A stretch of DNA of 64,000 nucleotides from an uncultured Paracoccaceae bacterium (GTDB taxonomy: Bacteria; Pseudomonadota; Alphaproteobacteria; Rhodobacterales; Rhodobacteraceae): assembly GCA_947498985.1 (NCBI GenBank), contig CANMMF010000002.1:62001-126000 (forward strand), written 5' to 3'. Below the pieces are notes generated by a model that was given only the letters and a program-made list of their open reading frames with translations, was not told the origin of the DNA and did no database searches. The first letter of the stretch is position 1. Every line of letters begins with the position of its first letter. Made by a program: the position numbers and the translations under genes. Positions 35,150 through 43,972 of this stretch are shown one piece after another.

Positions 35150-36349
35150 ATGACCGAGCAAAGCCCCGCCCCGACCTTCGCCGTTTCGGTGTTGTCCTCG
35201 CTGACCCAGATCGCCGCCAGCGACTGGGATGCCTGCGCCTGCCCCGAGACCGCGGATGGCGGACGGCCGGCCGATCCGTTCACCACCTACCGGTTCCTGA
35301 GCGCGCTGGAGCAAAGCGGCTCTGTCGGGCCGGGCACCGGCTGGGATCCGCGCTATCTGATGGTGGAAAGCGACGGCGCGGTGGTCGCCACCGCGCCGCT
35401 TTACGGCAAGGGCCACAGCCAGGGCGAATACATCTTCGATCACAACTGGGCGCATGCGCTGGAAAGCGCGGGCGGGCGCTATTACCCCAAGCTGCAGATC
35501 GCGGTGCCCTTCACACCGGCCACCGGGCGCCGGTTCCTGACCCGCCCGGGCCATGAGGCCAGCGGCATGGCGGCGCTGGTGCAGGGGGCGGTGCAGTTCG
35601 GTGCCGAAAACCAGCTTTCCAGCCTGCATGCCACCTTCTGCACCGAGGGTGAGGCGATTGCGGGCGAAAAGATGGGGCTGTTGCGACGCACCACCCAGCA
35701 GTTTCACTGGCTCAACCAGGGTTACGCGGATTTCGACGCGTTTCTGGCCGCGCTCAGTTCGCGCAAACGCAAGACGATCCGCAAGGAGCGGCGCACCGCG
35801 CAGGCCTTCGGCGGCGAAATCCGGACCCTGACCGGCGACCAGATCCGCCCCGAACACTGGGACGCGTTCTGGCGGTTTTACCAGGATACCGGCGCGCGCA
35901 AATGGGGCACGCCCTACCTCACCCGTGACTTCTTTCACATCGCGCAGGAGACGATGCGCGACGACATCGCGCTGGTGATGTGCCTGCGCGACGGGCGGGC
36001 CGTGGCGGGCGCGCTCAATTTCATCGGTCGCGACGCGCTTTTCGGGCGCTACTGGGGCTGCGTCGAAGACCATCCCTGCCTGCATTTCGAAGCGTGTTAC
36101 TATCAGGCCATCGACTTTGCGATCCGCCACGGGCTGGCGCGGGTCGAGGCGGGCGCGCAGGGCGAGCACAAGCTGGCCCGCGGTTATCTGCCCACACCGA
36201 CCCATTCGCTGCACTGGATTGCGGATCAGGGGTTTTCCGATGCGGTGGCGCGCTATCTCAAGGCCGAACGCGACGCGGTGGGCGAAGATATCGAGATACT
36301 CACGGCTTACGGGCCGTTCCGGAAAGTCACGCAGGAGGAACAGCCATGA
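35150..36349 (+). CDS. GNAT-fold protein of the DUF482/FemAB-like group
   Basis: A 399-residue protein of the COG3146 group, related to the peptidoglycan-bridge FemAB transferases by fold. Characteristic stretches are [40 protein letters not shown], the basic segment [13 protein letters not shown], and [20 protein letters not shown] near the end. A role in aminoacyl or acyl transfer is inferred from the fold, and no substrate is known. The ATG at 35150 is used over TTG at 35138. The stop overlaps the start of phhB (ATGA). Confidence 0.85.
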   Translation: MTEQSPAPTFAVSVLSSLTQIAASDWDACACPETADGGRPADPFTTYRFLSALEQSGSVGPGTGWDPRYLMVESDGAVVATAPLYGKGHSQGEYIFDHNWAHALESAGGRYYPKLQIAVPFTPATGRRFLTRPGHEASGMAALVQGAVQFGAENQLSSLHATFCTEGEAIAGEKMGLLRRTTQQFHWLNQGYADFDAFLAALSSRKRKTIRKERRTAQAFGGEIRTLTGDQIRPEHWDAFWRFYQDTGARKWGTPYLTRDFFHIAQETMRDDIALVMCLRDGRAVAGALNFIGRDALFGRYWGCVEDHPCLHFEACYYQAIDFAIRHGLARVEAGAQGEHKLARGYLPTPTHSLHWIADQGFSDAVARYLKAERDAVGEDIEILTAYGPFRKVTQEEQP

Positions 36350-36636
36350 CCGAATTACTCTCCGACGCCGCCCGCAAGACGGTGATCGACCCGCTGCTGG
36401 ACAGCGGCTGGCGCATGGTCGAGGGGCGCGACGCGATCACCAAGACCTTCGAATTCGGCGATTTCACCGAAGCCTTTGCCTGGATGACCCGCGCCGCCCT
36501 TTATGCGGAGAAATGGAATCACCATCCCGAATGGTTCAACGTCTACAAGACCGTCGAGGTGACGCTCTCGACCCATGACGTGGGCGGGCTTTCGGCACTT
36601 GATGCCAAGCTGGCGCGCAGGCTCGACAAGCTTTGA
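36346..36636 (+). CDS. phhB: 4a-hydroxytetrahydrobiopterin dehydratase
   Basis: A 96-residue pterin-4a-carbinolamine dehydratase, which recycles the pterin cofactor after aromatic hydroxylation. The active-site signature is intact: [20 protein letters not shown] with the paired histidines and the later HDVGG. AGGAGG precedes the ATG, which overlaps the upstream stop. No phenylalanine hydroxylase gene is in the window. It may serve molybdopterin-type or other pterin chemistry, since family members are found without hydroxylase. Confidence 0.93.
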   Translation: MTELLSDAARKTVIDPLLDSGWRMVEGRDAITKTFEFGDFTEAFAWMTRAALYAEKWNHHPEWFNVYKTVEVTLSTHDVGGLSALDAKLARRLDKL

Positions 36637-36711
36637 GGCGGCAGCAGGCTTGCCCGCCCTGATGGGCGGTCGCGCGATCCGGGGCACATCCTCTGCGCCC
36701 CGGACAATCCC

Positions 36712-37200
36712 CTACATCGCGTCGCGCAACGTCTCACCGGCGGAAACCTCGCAGACGCCGGGGCTTTCCTCGACATTGAGGATCTTGACCACTCCGTCCT
36801 CGGCCAGCAGCGCATAGCGTAGCGACCGGTTGATCAACCCCGCGGGCGGCGCGTTCAGCACCAGGTCGATGGCCTTGGTGAATTCGCTTTCCGCATCGCC
36901 GAGCATGGTGATCCCGGCCATGTCGGCGCCGGTGGATTCACCCCAGGCGGACATCACAAACGGGTCGTTGACCGACACGCAGATGATCTCCTCCACACCC
37001 TTCTCGTCGAAATCGGGCTTGGTGCGGATGAAGCTGGGAAGGTGGGCGGAGGTGCAGGTCCCGGTATAGGCGCCGGGCAGACCGAAGATCACCACCTTGC
37101 GGCCCTTGGTCAGGCTGTTCATCTGAACGGGCTCCGGGCCGCTGTCGCCCAGCCGCAGCAGTTTGGCGTCGGGCAGGGTATCCCCTACGGAAATCGGCAT
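36712..37200 (-). CDS. Peroxiredoxin, Prx5 subfamily
   Basis: A 162-residue thiol peroxidase. The peroxidatic cysteine lies in PGAYTGTCTSAHLPSF, with the conserved threonine and histidine. The C-terminal part carries a further cysteine (SPGVCEVSAGE). The start MPISVGDTLPDAKLL is the family N-terminus; an upstream start at 37284 would overlap the divergent flavoprotein gene. It converges with phhB. It reduces peroxides using glutathione or thioredoxin-type donors in this subfamily. Confidence 0.93.
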   Translation of the reverse strand: MPISVGDTLPDAKLLRLGDSGPEPVQMNSLTKGRKVVIFGLPGAYTGTCTSAHLPSFIRTKPDFDEKGVEEIICVSVNDPFVMSAWGESTGADMAGITMLGDAESEFTKAIDLVLNAPPAGLINRSLRYALLAEDGVVKILNVEESPGVCEVSAGETLRDAM

Positions 37201-37277
37201 GAGGGTGTCGCTCCTTGAATTGTGTTCCGGTTCCACGGAGATATAGGATGTGCCGGTAAAAGGGAAATGGGGGTCAC

Positions 37278-38486
37278 ATGACACATGTCGTCGTTGTTGG
37301 AGGCGGCCAGGCCGCCGCGTCTCTGGTCGCCCGGCTGCGCGGCAAGGGGTTTGACGGCGCGGTGACCCTGATCGGCGACGAACCGGTGCCGCCCTACCAG
37401 CGCCCGCCGCTCTCCAAGGCCTATCTGATGGGCGACATGGCGCTGGAGCGTCTCTATCTGCGGCCCGAAAGCTGGTACGCGGACCAGGCCATCACCCTGC
37501 GGCAGGGGCTGCGCATCGATGCCATCGACCGCGCGGCCAGCGCCGTGCAGGCGGGCGATGAGACGATCGCCTACGACCATCTGGCGCTCTGCACCGGGTC
37601 CCGGCCGCGCCGTCTGCCCGCCACCATCGGAGGCGATCTGGGCGGCGTTCACGAAGTGCGCACGCTGGCGGATGTCGACGCGATGGCACCGCTGTTCGAG
37701 CCCGGCAAGCGCGTGCTGATCGTCGGCGGCGGCTATATCGGGCTGGAGGCGGCGTCGGTGGCCGCCAAGCTCGGCCTGCAGGTCACGCTGGTCGAGGCGG
37801 CGGACCGCATCCTGCAGCGCGTCGCCGCCCCGCAGACCTCGGAATATTTCCGCGCCCTGCACAAAAGCCACGGCGTCGACCTGCGCGAAGGCACCGGTCT
37901 GGTCCGGCTGATCGGCGACGACCGCGTGACCGCGGCGGAACTTGGCGACGGCACCGAGATCGGGATCGATTTCGCCATTGTCGGCGTCGGCATCACGCCC
38001 GCCACGGCGCTGGCCGACGCCGCCGGTCTGACGCTCGACAACGGCATCGCGGTGAACGCGCTGGGCCAGACCTCCGACCCTGCGATCTGGGCGGCGGGCG
38101 ATTGCGCCTCTTTCCCCGCAGCCGACGCCCGGCTGCGGCTGGAATCGGTCGGCAATGCCATCGATATGGGTGAGCTTGTGGCCGACAACATCCTGGGAGA
38201 GGGCCGCGCCTACGCGCCAAAGCCGTGGTTCTGGTCCGATCAATACGATTGCAAGCTGCAGATCGCCGGTCTCAGCACCGGGTATGACCGCATCGTCACC
38301 CGCGCGGGCGACGGGGGGTCGGTGTCGTTCTGGTATTACGCGGGCGCGCGGCTCATCGCGCTGGACGCGATGAACGACCCGCGCGCCTACATGGTCGGCA
38401 AACGGCTGATCGACGCGGGCAAAAGCGCCGATCCGGAGGCGGTGGGCGATCCCGCGACCGACCTCAAGGCGCTTTTGCGCGCGTGA
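37278..38486 (+). CDS. FAD/NAD(P)-dependent ferredoxin-reductase-like oxidoreductase
   Basis: A 402-residue two-dinucleotide-fold flavoprotein of the rhodocoxin/putidaredoxin reductase type. FAD motif VVVGGGQAAASLVARLR at the N-terminus, NAD motif VLIVGGGYIGLEAASVAAKL in the middle, and the second FAD contact WAAGDCASFP near residue 275, followed by the reductase C-terminal domain. It probably passes electrons to a [2Fe-2S] ferredoxin, but no ferredoxin or P450 gene is adjacent. Ten bases separate it from rsmD. Confidence 0.9.
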   Translation: MTHVVVVGGGQAAASLVARLRGKGFDGAVTLIGDEPVPPYQRPPLSKAYLMGDMALERLYLRPESWYADQAITLRQGLRIDAIDRAASAVQAGDETIAYDHLALCTGSRPRRLPATIGGDLGGVHEVRTLADVDAMAPLFEPGKRVLIVGGGYIGLEAASVAAKLGLQVTLVEAADRILQRVAAPQTSEYFRALHKSHGVDLREGTGLVRLIGDDRVTAAELGDGTEIGIDFAIVGVGITPATALADAAGLTLDNGIAVNALGQTSDPAIWAAGDCASFPAADARLRLESVGNAIDMGELVADNILGEGRAYAPKPWFWSDQYDCKLQIAGLSTGYDRIVTRAGDGGSVSFWYYAGARLIALDAMNDPRAYMVGKRLIDAGKSADPEAVGDPATDLKALLRA

Positions 38487-38496
38487 GGATTTTCGC

Positions 38497-39054
38497 GTGA
38501 GGATTGTTGCAGGCGAAATGCGCGGGCGGCGCCTTGCGGCGGTGGGAAAGGGCGACGCCGGAGCCCAACTGCGCCCGACCACCGACCGGGTGCGCGAAGC
38601 GCTGTTCAACACGCTCGCCGGGGGACGGTTTGGCGATCCTTTCGACGGTGCCCTGGTGCTCGATCTCTTTGCGGGCACCGGCGCTCTGGGGCTGGAGGCG
38701 CTGTCGCGCGGCGCTGCGGAAAGTGTCTTTGTCGATGACGGGCGCGCCGCGCAAAAGCTGGTCCGCGCCAATATCGACGCGCTTGGGGTGGCGGACCGCG
38801 CCCGGCTGATCACCCGCGACGCGCGCCGCCTGCCGCAGGCCCACCGTCCCGCCTCGCTGGTCTTTCTGGACCCGCCTTATGGCAAGGATCTGGGCGCGCC
38901 TGCGCTGGATGCGGCCCGAAGCGCGGGCTGGATCGCGCCTGACGCCTTGGTCGTCTGGGAGGAAAGCGCGCCGCAGCCCGCCCCGCCGGGATTTGCGCTG
39001 CTCGACACCCGGCGCTACGGCGACACGCATGTGACGCTGCTGCGCGCGCGCTGA
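38497..39054 (+). CDS. rsmD: 16S rRNA (guanine(966)-N(2))-methyltransferase
   Basis: A 185-residue methyltransferase modifying G966 of 16S rRNA. The start is GTG, reading MRIVAGEMRGRRL. Motifs: RPTTDRVREALFNTL, the SAM-binding LDLFAGTGALGLEALSRGA, and the catalytic LDPPYGKDL. It follows the flavoprotein gene closely and is likely cotranscribed. Confidence 0.95.
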   Translation: MRIVAGEMRGRRLAAVGKGDAGAQLRPTTDRVREALFNTLAGGRFGDPFDGALVLDLFAGTGALGLEALSRGAAESVFVDDGRAAQKLVRANIDALGVADRARLITRDARRLPQAHRPASLVFLDPPYGKDLGAPALDAARSAGWIAPDALVVWEESAPQPAPPGFALLDTRRYGDTHVTLLRAR

Positions 39055-39071
39055 GCGACATCCGGCGATCA

Positions 39072-39107
39072 GACAATCCACGTGGACAATCCACGTGGAC
39101 AATCCAC
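39072..39107. repeat. Three tandem 13-base palindromic repeats
   Basis: GTGGACAATCCAC occurs at 39082-39094 and 39095-39107, preceded by a truncated copy (GACAATCCAC, 39072-39081). Each unit is itself an inverted repeat (GTGGA-CAA-TCCAC). It lies 18 bases after the rsmD stop. GGTATC is then repeated. Too short and regular for CRISPR; either a slipped terminator-like hairpin or a protein-binding array. Confidence 0.75.
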
Positions 39108-39128
39108 GGTATCGCGGTATCTTAGCCC

Positions 39129-39314
39129 ATGGCCAGCGATGTTTCCTTTGGCGGCTGGGCCGCGCGCCCCGCCACGGCAGAGACCGACGCGCCGCGTCCG
39201 CGCAAACCTTCAGGCGGGCCGGTGTTTCTGGGCGATTGCGCCACCGCGGCGGATCACACGACGCTTCTGGTGGCCCTCTGGCGGCGCTGGGAGCAAGACG
39301 ACAAGGGCGAGTGA
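39129..39314 (+). CDS. Possible small hypothetical protein
   Basis: A 61-residue frame with some protein-like character in its second half (VFLGDCATAADHTTLLVALW). No good ribosome binding site before the ATG and no family recognised. It lies between rsmD and the MBL gene. Confidence 0.3.
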   Translation: MASDVSFGGWAARPATAETDAPRPRKPSGGPVFLGDCATAADHTTLLVALWRRWEQDDKGE

Positions 39315-39426
39315 TCCACTAACCCGCTGACGTACTCCGCTTTCATCCGCAAAGGCGAGCTCTGCGCGGGATTTCCCCCGTATTCAGCCGCGCCGGGCTG
39401 GCAATTGACCTGCGTCGCTTTATACT

Positions 39427-39440
39427 CATATTCGCATATG
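39427..39440. promoter_or_regulatory. Inverted repeat upstream of MBL gene
   Basis: CATAT-TCGC-ATATG, inside an AT-rich patch 23 bases before the MBL start. The surrounding ATTCGCATATGTGCAT resembles the ATTC-N8-GAAT-type sites bound by sulfide-responsive ArsR repressors, but one half is imperfect. Confidence 0.35.
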
Positions 39441-39462
39441 TGCATTCCCGAGGAGGCCGCCC

Positions 39463-40428
39463 ATGTCCCCGTTCCGCCCCACCCGTCGTGATCTGCTGAG
39501 CCTGGCCGCGGCGATGCCCGCGCTGACGCTGCCCGTGGCCGCAAAGGCGCAACTCGGCCCGCCGGCCACCACAAACCCGGCGCATGCGTCCTTCACCATG
39601 GGCGAGGCCACGCTGACGGTGGTATCGGACGGGTCGCTGCAACTGCCCACCACCGGCATCGGCGTCAACGCGGAGCGTGACGAGGTCGTGGCTTTTCTCA
39701 AGGCACATTACCTGTCGTCCGAGCAGGGCTATTCCCATTGCAACCATCTGGTGATCGATCTGGGCGAGGCGCGGGTGCTGGTGGATGTCGGCTCCGGCAA
39801 CCGGTTCCTGCCCACCGCGGGCAGGCTCTGGGACAATCTCGAGGCGGCGGGGATCGATGCGGGCAGCATCACCCATGTGGTGATCACCCACGCCCATCCC
39901 GATCACATCTGGGGCGTGCGCGACGATTTCGACGAGGCGGTGATCCCGGAGGCGCAGTATTTCATCGGCCAGACCGAACACGCGTTCTGGATGCAGGAGG
40001 ATCTGCCCAACACGATCGCCGCGGATCTGCAGCAATTTGCCGTCGGGGCGCAGAACTCGATCAATGTGGACGGGGCGGAATGGCGTCTTCTGGCCAATGA
40101 GCAGGAGGTCGCGCCGGGCATCCGCGTGATCGACACACCCGGGCACACGCCCGGCCATCTTGCGGTGGTTGTGGAGTCTGGCGGGCAGCAACTGCTCGCC
40201 CTCGGCGACGCGATGAGCCATGTCTGGACCAACTTCGCGCATCCGGGCTGGTACAACGCCTTTGACATGGATGGCGACCAGACCGTGGCGACCCGCAAGC
40301 GCCTGCTGGACATGGCGGTGAGCGACCGGATGGCGGTGCTGGGGTATCACTTCCCGTTCCCGGGCATGGGCCATGTGATGCAGGAAGACGGGGCCTATCG
40401 CTTTGTCCCCGCGCTCTGGCAGTGGTGA
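39463..40428 (+). CDS. Tat-exported metallo-beta-lactamase-fold hydrolase
   Basis: A 321-residue protein with a twin-arginine signal (PTRRDLLSLAAAMPALTL, cleavage near AKAQ). The mature part is an MBL-fold enzyme: metal motif THAHPDHIWG, then DTPGHTPGHLAVVVESG and LALGDAMSHVW. Probably a dinuclear metal centre in the periplasm. GAGGAGG precedes the ATG. Substrate unknown; the family includes lactonases, thioesterases and glyoxalase-like enzymes. The MFS gene converges from the right. Confidence 0.9.
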   Translation: MSPFRPTRRDLLSLAAAMPALTLPVAAKAQLGPPATTNPAHASFTMGEATLTVVSDGSLQLPTTGIGVNAERDEVVAFLKAHYLSSEQGYSHCNHLVIDLGEARVLVDVGSGNRFLPTAGRLWDNLEAAGIDAGSITHVVITHAHPDHIWGVRDDFDEAVIPEAQYFIGQTEHAFWMQEDLPNTIAADLQQFAVGAQNSINVDGAEWRLLANEQEVAPGIRVIDTPGHTPGHLAVVVESGGQQLLALGDAMSHVWTNFAHPGWYNAFDMDGDQTVATRKRLLDMAVSDRMAVLGYHFPFPGMGHVMQEDGAYRFVPALWQW

Positions 40429-40442
40429 GGCCGCGGCCCGGA

Positions 40443-41621
40443 TCAAAGACCGCGCTGCGCGCGCCGTGCGGCCGCGCGATGTGACCAGACCAGGTGGACC
40501 AGCGCCCAGACCGCGCCCACCCCGCCGGCAATGCCGAGCGCGGGCAGGCCCGCGCGCTCCAGCACCACGCCGCCGATGGCCGACCCGGCGGCTATCCCGA
40601 TATAGATCGAGGCCGCGTTGAGCGCGACCATCACCGCCGCCTGCTCCGGTGCAAGCGAGATCACCCGCATCTGCTGTGCCGCGGTAAAGGACCAGCCCCA
40701 GACCGACCAGACAAACACCAGCGCCAGCAGCAGCCCGTCACCGAAGGGCAGCGCCGAAAAGCCGGGCATCAGCACGATCTGACCGAGGCAAAGGATGGTC
40801 AGCGTGCGCATCGGGCCCAGCCGGTCGGCCATCCAGCCGCCCAGAGCGTTGCCCGCCACCGCCGCCATCCCGAACACCAGCAGGACCAGCGACACCCCGT
40901 CGCGCCCGTAGCCCATCTGCTGCGACAAAAGCGGCGGCAGGTAAGTCAGCACGATGTAGATCGCCGCAAGGAAGGACGCGGTAAAAAGCGCCGTGCCCAG
41001 TTTGAGCGGATCCACCAGCATGCGGCCAAGATCGCGCAGGCTGGTGGGCTGAAAGCTCAGGCCCTGCGGCACCCGCGTCCAGATCAGCCACAGGCATGGC
41101 AGCGCCAGCACAAAGACGATCACAAAGGCCATGCGCCAGCCAAACGTGTAGGCGACCCAGCTGCCCGCCGGGACGCCCAGCACCTGCGCCAGCGACAGAC
41201 CGAAGAACACCGCCGCCAGCGCCTTGCCGCGCCGCTCCGGCGCGGCAAGCCCGGCCACCACGGCAATGGAGACCGGCGTCATCATGCCCGCCCCGGCGGC
41301 GGCGGCCATGCGCACCACGTAAAGCGGGCCGATGGTGGGCATCAGCGCCGAGAGCAGCGAGGCCACCGCAAAGAGCAAGAGCCCGTAAAACATCACACGC
41401 CGCCGCCCGAACCGCCCGGTCAGCGCCACCAGAACCGGCGACAGGATCGCGTAGGCAATGGCGTAAACCGTCATCAGCATGCCCGCCGCGGGCAGCGACA
41501 CGTCGAGCCCCGCAGCCAGCGGATCGATGATCGAGATCACGATGAAGCCGCCCATGCCGATGACAAAATTGCTCGCCGAGAGGACGGCAATCACAGCTTT
41601 GATCGGGGTTGTCTGCGACAT
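40443..41621 (-). CDS. MFS transporter, DHA1-type
   Basis: A 392-residue major-facilitator permease with twelve transmembrane helices. The cytoplasmic loop after helix 2 carries LTGRFGRRRVMFYGLLLF, the MFS motif A region; LGVPAGSWVAYTFGWRMAF matches motif C of the drug:H+ antiporter-1 family. Likely an exporter of small molecules such as sugars or drugs. It is a lone gene and the substrate cannot be told. Confidence 0.88.
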   Translation of the reverse strand: MSQTTPIKAVIAVLSASNFVIGMGGFIVISIIDPLAAGLDVSLPAAGMLMTVYAIAYAILSPVLVALTGRFGRRRVMFYGLLLFAVASLLSALMPTIGPLYVVRMAAAAGAGMMTPVSIAVVAGLAAPERRGKALAAVFFGLSLAQVLGVPAGSWVAYTFGWRMAFVIVFVLALPCLWLIWTRVPQGLSFQPTSLRDLGRMLVDPLKLGTALFTASFLAAIYIVLTYLPPLLSQQMGYGRDGVSLVLLVFGMAAVAGNALGGWMADRLGPMRTLTILCLGQIVLMPGFSALPFGDGLLLALVFVWSVWGWSFTAAQQMRVISLAPEQAAVMVALNAASIYIGIAAGSAIGGVVLERAGLPALGIAGGVGAVWALVHLVWSHRAAARRAQRGL

Positions 41622-41678
41622 CGGGGCTCCGGGGTTGCGCGGTCAGAGCTTAGCGCGCAACCGGCCCGCGAAAACCCG

Positions 41679-42506
41679 TCAGCTGTAGGTCGGGTGGAAA
41701 AGACCGCCGGGCGAGAGGGTAAAGATCTCGGCCCCGTCGGCGGTCACACCCACGGAATGCTCGAACTGCGCCGACAGCGATTTGTCGCGCGTCACCGCCG
41801 TCCAGTCATCGCCCAGCACCTTGGTCTCGGGCCGGCCGATATTGACCATCGGCTCAATGGTGAAGAACATGCCTTCCTCGAGCGTTTCCTTGGTACCGGG
41901 CCGCCCGTAATGCAGCACGTTGGGTGGTGCGTGAAACACCCGCCCCAGCCCGTGGCCGCAGAAATCGCGCACCACCGACATCCGGTGACTTTCGACAAAG
42001 GTCTGGATGGCAAAGCCGATATCGCCAAAGCTGTTGCCGGGGCGCACGGCCTCGATCCCCTTCATCAGCGCGTCATGGGTGACCTGGATCAGCCGCTCTG
42101 CCTTGCGGGACAGTTTGCCCGCGACATACATCCGCGAGGTGTCGCCATACCAGCCATCGAGGATCACCGTCACGTCGATATTCAGGATATCGCCATCCTT
42201 GAGCTTCTTGTCGCCGGGGATGCCGTGGCACACGACGTGATTGACGCTGATACAGCTGGCGTGCTTGTAGCCCTTGTAGCCGATGGTCGCGCTGACAGCC
42301 CCGGCCTCGGTCACCCGGTTGCGGATGTAATCATCGAGCGCGCCGGTGGTCTGGCCGACCGCGACCATGCCGGCCACCTCGTCGAGAATCTGCGCCGCCA
42401 GCTGGCCTGCGCGCTGCATGCCGGCAAAGTCGTCCTTGTTGTAAATGCGGATGCCGTCCCGGGTGAGACGGCCGCCTGACTCGTGGTTCACGGGGGGCCA
42501 CTCCAT
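41679..42506 (-). CDS. map: Methionine aminopeptidase, type I
   Basis: A 275-residue enzyme removing the initiator methionine from new proteins. The metal ligands are in place: the first aspartate in ILNIDVTVILDGWYGDTSRM, the histidine in RDFCGHGLGRVFHAPPNV, and the glutamates in FFTIEPMVN and SAQFEHSVGV. The substrate histidine is in HVVCHGIPGDK. The ATG at 42506 (MEWPPVNHES) gives normal length; a long upstream open frame is only antisense to the next gene. Confidence 0.95.
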   Translation of the reverse strand: MEWPPVNHESGGRLTRDGIRIYNKDDFAGMQRAGQLAAQILDEVAGMVAVGQTTGALDDYIRNRVTEAGAVSATIGYKGYKHASCISVNHVVCHGIPGDKKLKDGDILNIDVTVILDGWYGDTSRMYVAGKLSRKAERLIQVTHDALMKGIEAVRPGNSFGDIGFAIQTFVESHRMSVVRDFCGHGLGRVFHAPPNVLHYGRPGTKETLEEGMFFTIEPMVNIGRPETKVLGDDWTAVTRDKSLSAQFEHSVGVTADGAEIFTLSPGGLFHPTYS

Positions 42507-42660
42507 CCTGTGTTTCCCGATACTTAATCGCTCAGGCCGCTCATGGCCAGTGCCCGTCCGGAAAACTGCGCACGCGGTCTTTGCGGCGGCCAGGCACCGC
42601 GCCCTCTTTGCAGACGGCACCGGGCTGCGCCAGTCTTGGCGCGTCAACGGTTGCGGGGTC

Positions 42661-43278
42661 TTGCCCAATTCGCTCTCCCGTCGCCTGCTCCTGCGCGGAT
42701 CGATCCTGCTGAGCCTGCTCCGGACGGGCGCGGCCCTGGCCGAGAGCTGCACTGACCACATCGCGGCAATGTATGATGGCGGCCCGCTCGACCCGCGCGA
42801 CCGGGCGCCACACCACCAGACCAACGCCGTCTTCGCCGCCGATGGCAGCCCGCTGCGCACGTTCCGGACCATCATGGAGAGCGGCACGCGCAGCGTCTCG
42901 GGCGTCGAGGGGTCGGGGTTTTTTGCACGGGTGCTCGACCGCCGCTCCTGGACCGGGCCGACGCTGGAGGGACCCTGGACGGAAAGCCCCAACCTGCTGT
43001 CCGAGGACCGGGCCGGTCAGATCAACGCCCAGCGCGAGCAGGAAATCGCCAATCTCGCGAACTCCGAGTGCCCCGGTCTTGTGGAGATCGAGGGCGCGAC
43101 GCTCGAAAACCTTCGCTTCACCGCCTGCACCGATCCCAATGACGCGATGCGCTGGGCGCTTTTGCACAAATCGGGTTCTGCGCGGGGCTCGCCTTTGCCC
43201 GGACGGACTTATCCTGCAGCCGCTGTGACGGGTATACCGATGGCGGTGTCGCCGTTGGGCACAGCGATGCGAACCTGA
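42661..43278 (+). pseudogene. Secreted-protein gene truncated by an IS remnant
   Basis: The frame begins at TTG 42661 with a basic signal-like N-terminus (SRRLLLRGSILLSLLRTGAA), cleavage near ALAES, then about 130 residues of ordinary protein (GPLDPRDRAPHHQTNAVFAA, SGVEGSGFFARVLDRRSWTG, INAQREQEIANLANSECPGL). Native sequence ends about position 43154. After this the frame reads through the left terminal repeat and transposase antisense until a stop at 43278, so the last 40 residues are not original. I do not recognise the family. The start is uncertain and no ATG lies before the signal. Confidence 0.65.
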
Positions 43279-43931
43279 AGCCCGGCGGCCTGGCGCTCGA
43301 CGTCGCGCGCCATGGGGGGTTGGCCGGGCAGTCTGAGGCAGGTCATCTTTGCCTCGACGCGGCTCCGGCGGTGATACCCGCTCCACTGTCGCCAGATGGC
43401 GCGGCCCGGGTCCTTCGAGGCCCGCAAGGCTTCGTTTCGGGCCACAGCGCCCGGGCTCGTGGGCTTCTACGGCTTGGCGTTCCTGCGGGGCGGGATGATG
43501 GCGGCTGCGTTTCGAGCAGCGATTGCCGCGTGACGCTTCCGGGTGTCGCAGGCGGCGACGGCCGTCACGGAACCGGTCTGCTGTTCACGCGGGATCCGGT
43601 CCGGCAGTTCTGGCGACATGGGCGCATCGCCGATACTGCTGCCGGTGATCTCCCCTCTCGGCAGATTTGCTTCGCAAATCGCCTGCCGGGCAATGGACCG
43701 CCCGACCAGTTGCAGCAGGCTCTGCACGAAGCCGGTCGTCTGCCGAAGCGGGCGGCTTCCAGACCATATCGGGATCGAACCACATTGTCAGCGAACCGCG
43801 CCGCCCGAATGCCTCGTTGCAAGCCGACCGATTCGTGGTCTTGTACTTCGTAGGGCCCAACTGCTCATGACCTCCAGCTATCATGCTGGATTCACGCAGT
43901 GAATCCCTCCGCCGATTTCTGCGACAGGGCC
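43155..43931 (-). mobile_element. Decayed IS5-family insertion sequence
   Basis: Terminal inverted repeats are still visible: GGCGCTTTTGCACAAATC (43155-43172) and, on the other strand from 43931, GGCCCTGTCGCAGAAATC, matching at 14 of 18 positions. The pattern resembles GGCTTTGTTGCACAAATC-type ends of IS903-like IS5 elements. The element is about 777 bp, shorter than the roughly 1 kb of an intact copy, and its transposase is broken. A further hairpin GGATTCAC-GCA-GTGAATCC lies at 43888-43906. No target duplication could be recognised. Confidence 0.85.
43209..43860 (-). pseudogene. IS5-family transposase remnant
   Basis: Fragments of one transposase in different frames: the N-terminus (GPTKYKTTNRSACNEAFGRR then GSLTMWFDPDMVW) near 43860-43740, QTTGFVQSLLQLVG near 43735-43690, GDAPMSPELPDRIP through AIIPPRRNAKP near 43620-43467, and the C-terminal NEALRASKDPGRAIWRQWSG then YHRRSRVEAKMTC ending at 43209. 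Comparison with the usual order shows two internal deletions, one removing the catalytic centre, plus frameshifts, so it cannot move itself. Confidence 0.85.
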
Positions 43932-43972
43932 GTGCTCCGCCCTCATCAACTCAAGATGAATATCCACAGACC

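Noticed and set aside
39072-39107. Possible CRISPR array
   Set aside because: Units are 13 bases with no spacers and no cas genes.
42507-42992. N-terminal extension of methionine aminopeptidase
   Set aside because: Family length is reached from the ATG at 42506; the extra frame is antisense to the truncated secreted-protein gene.
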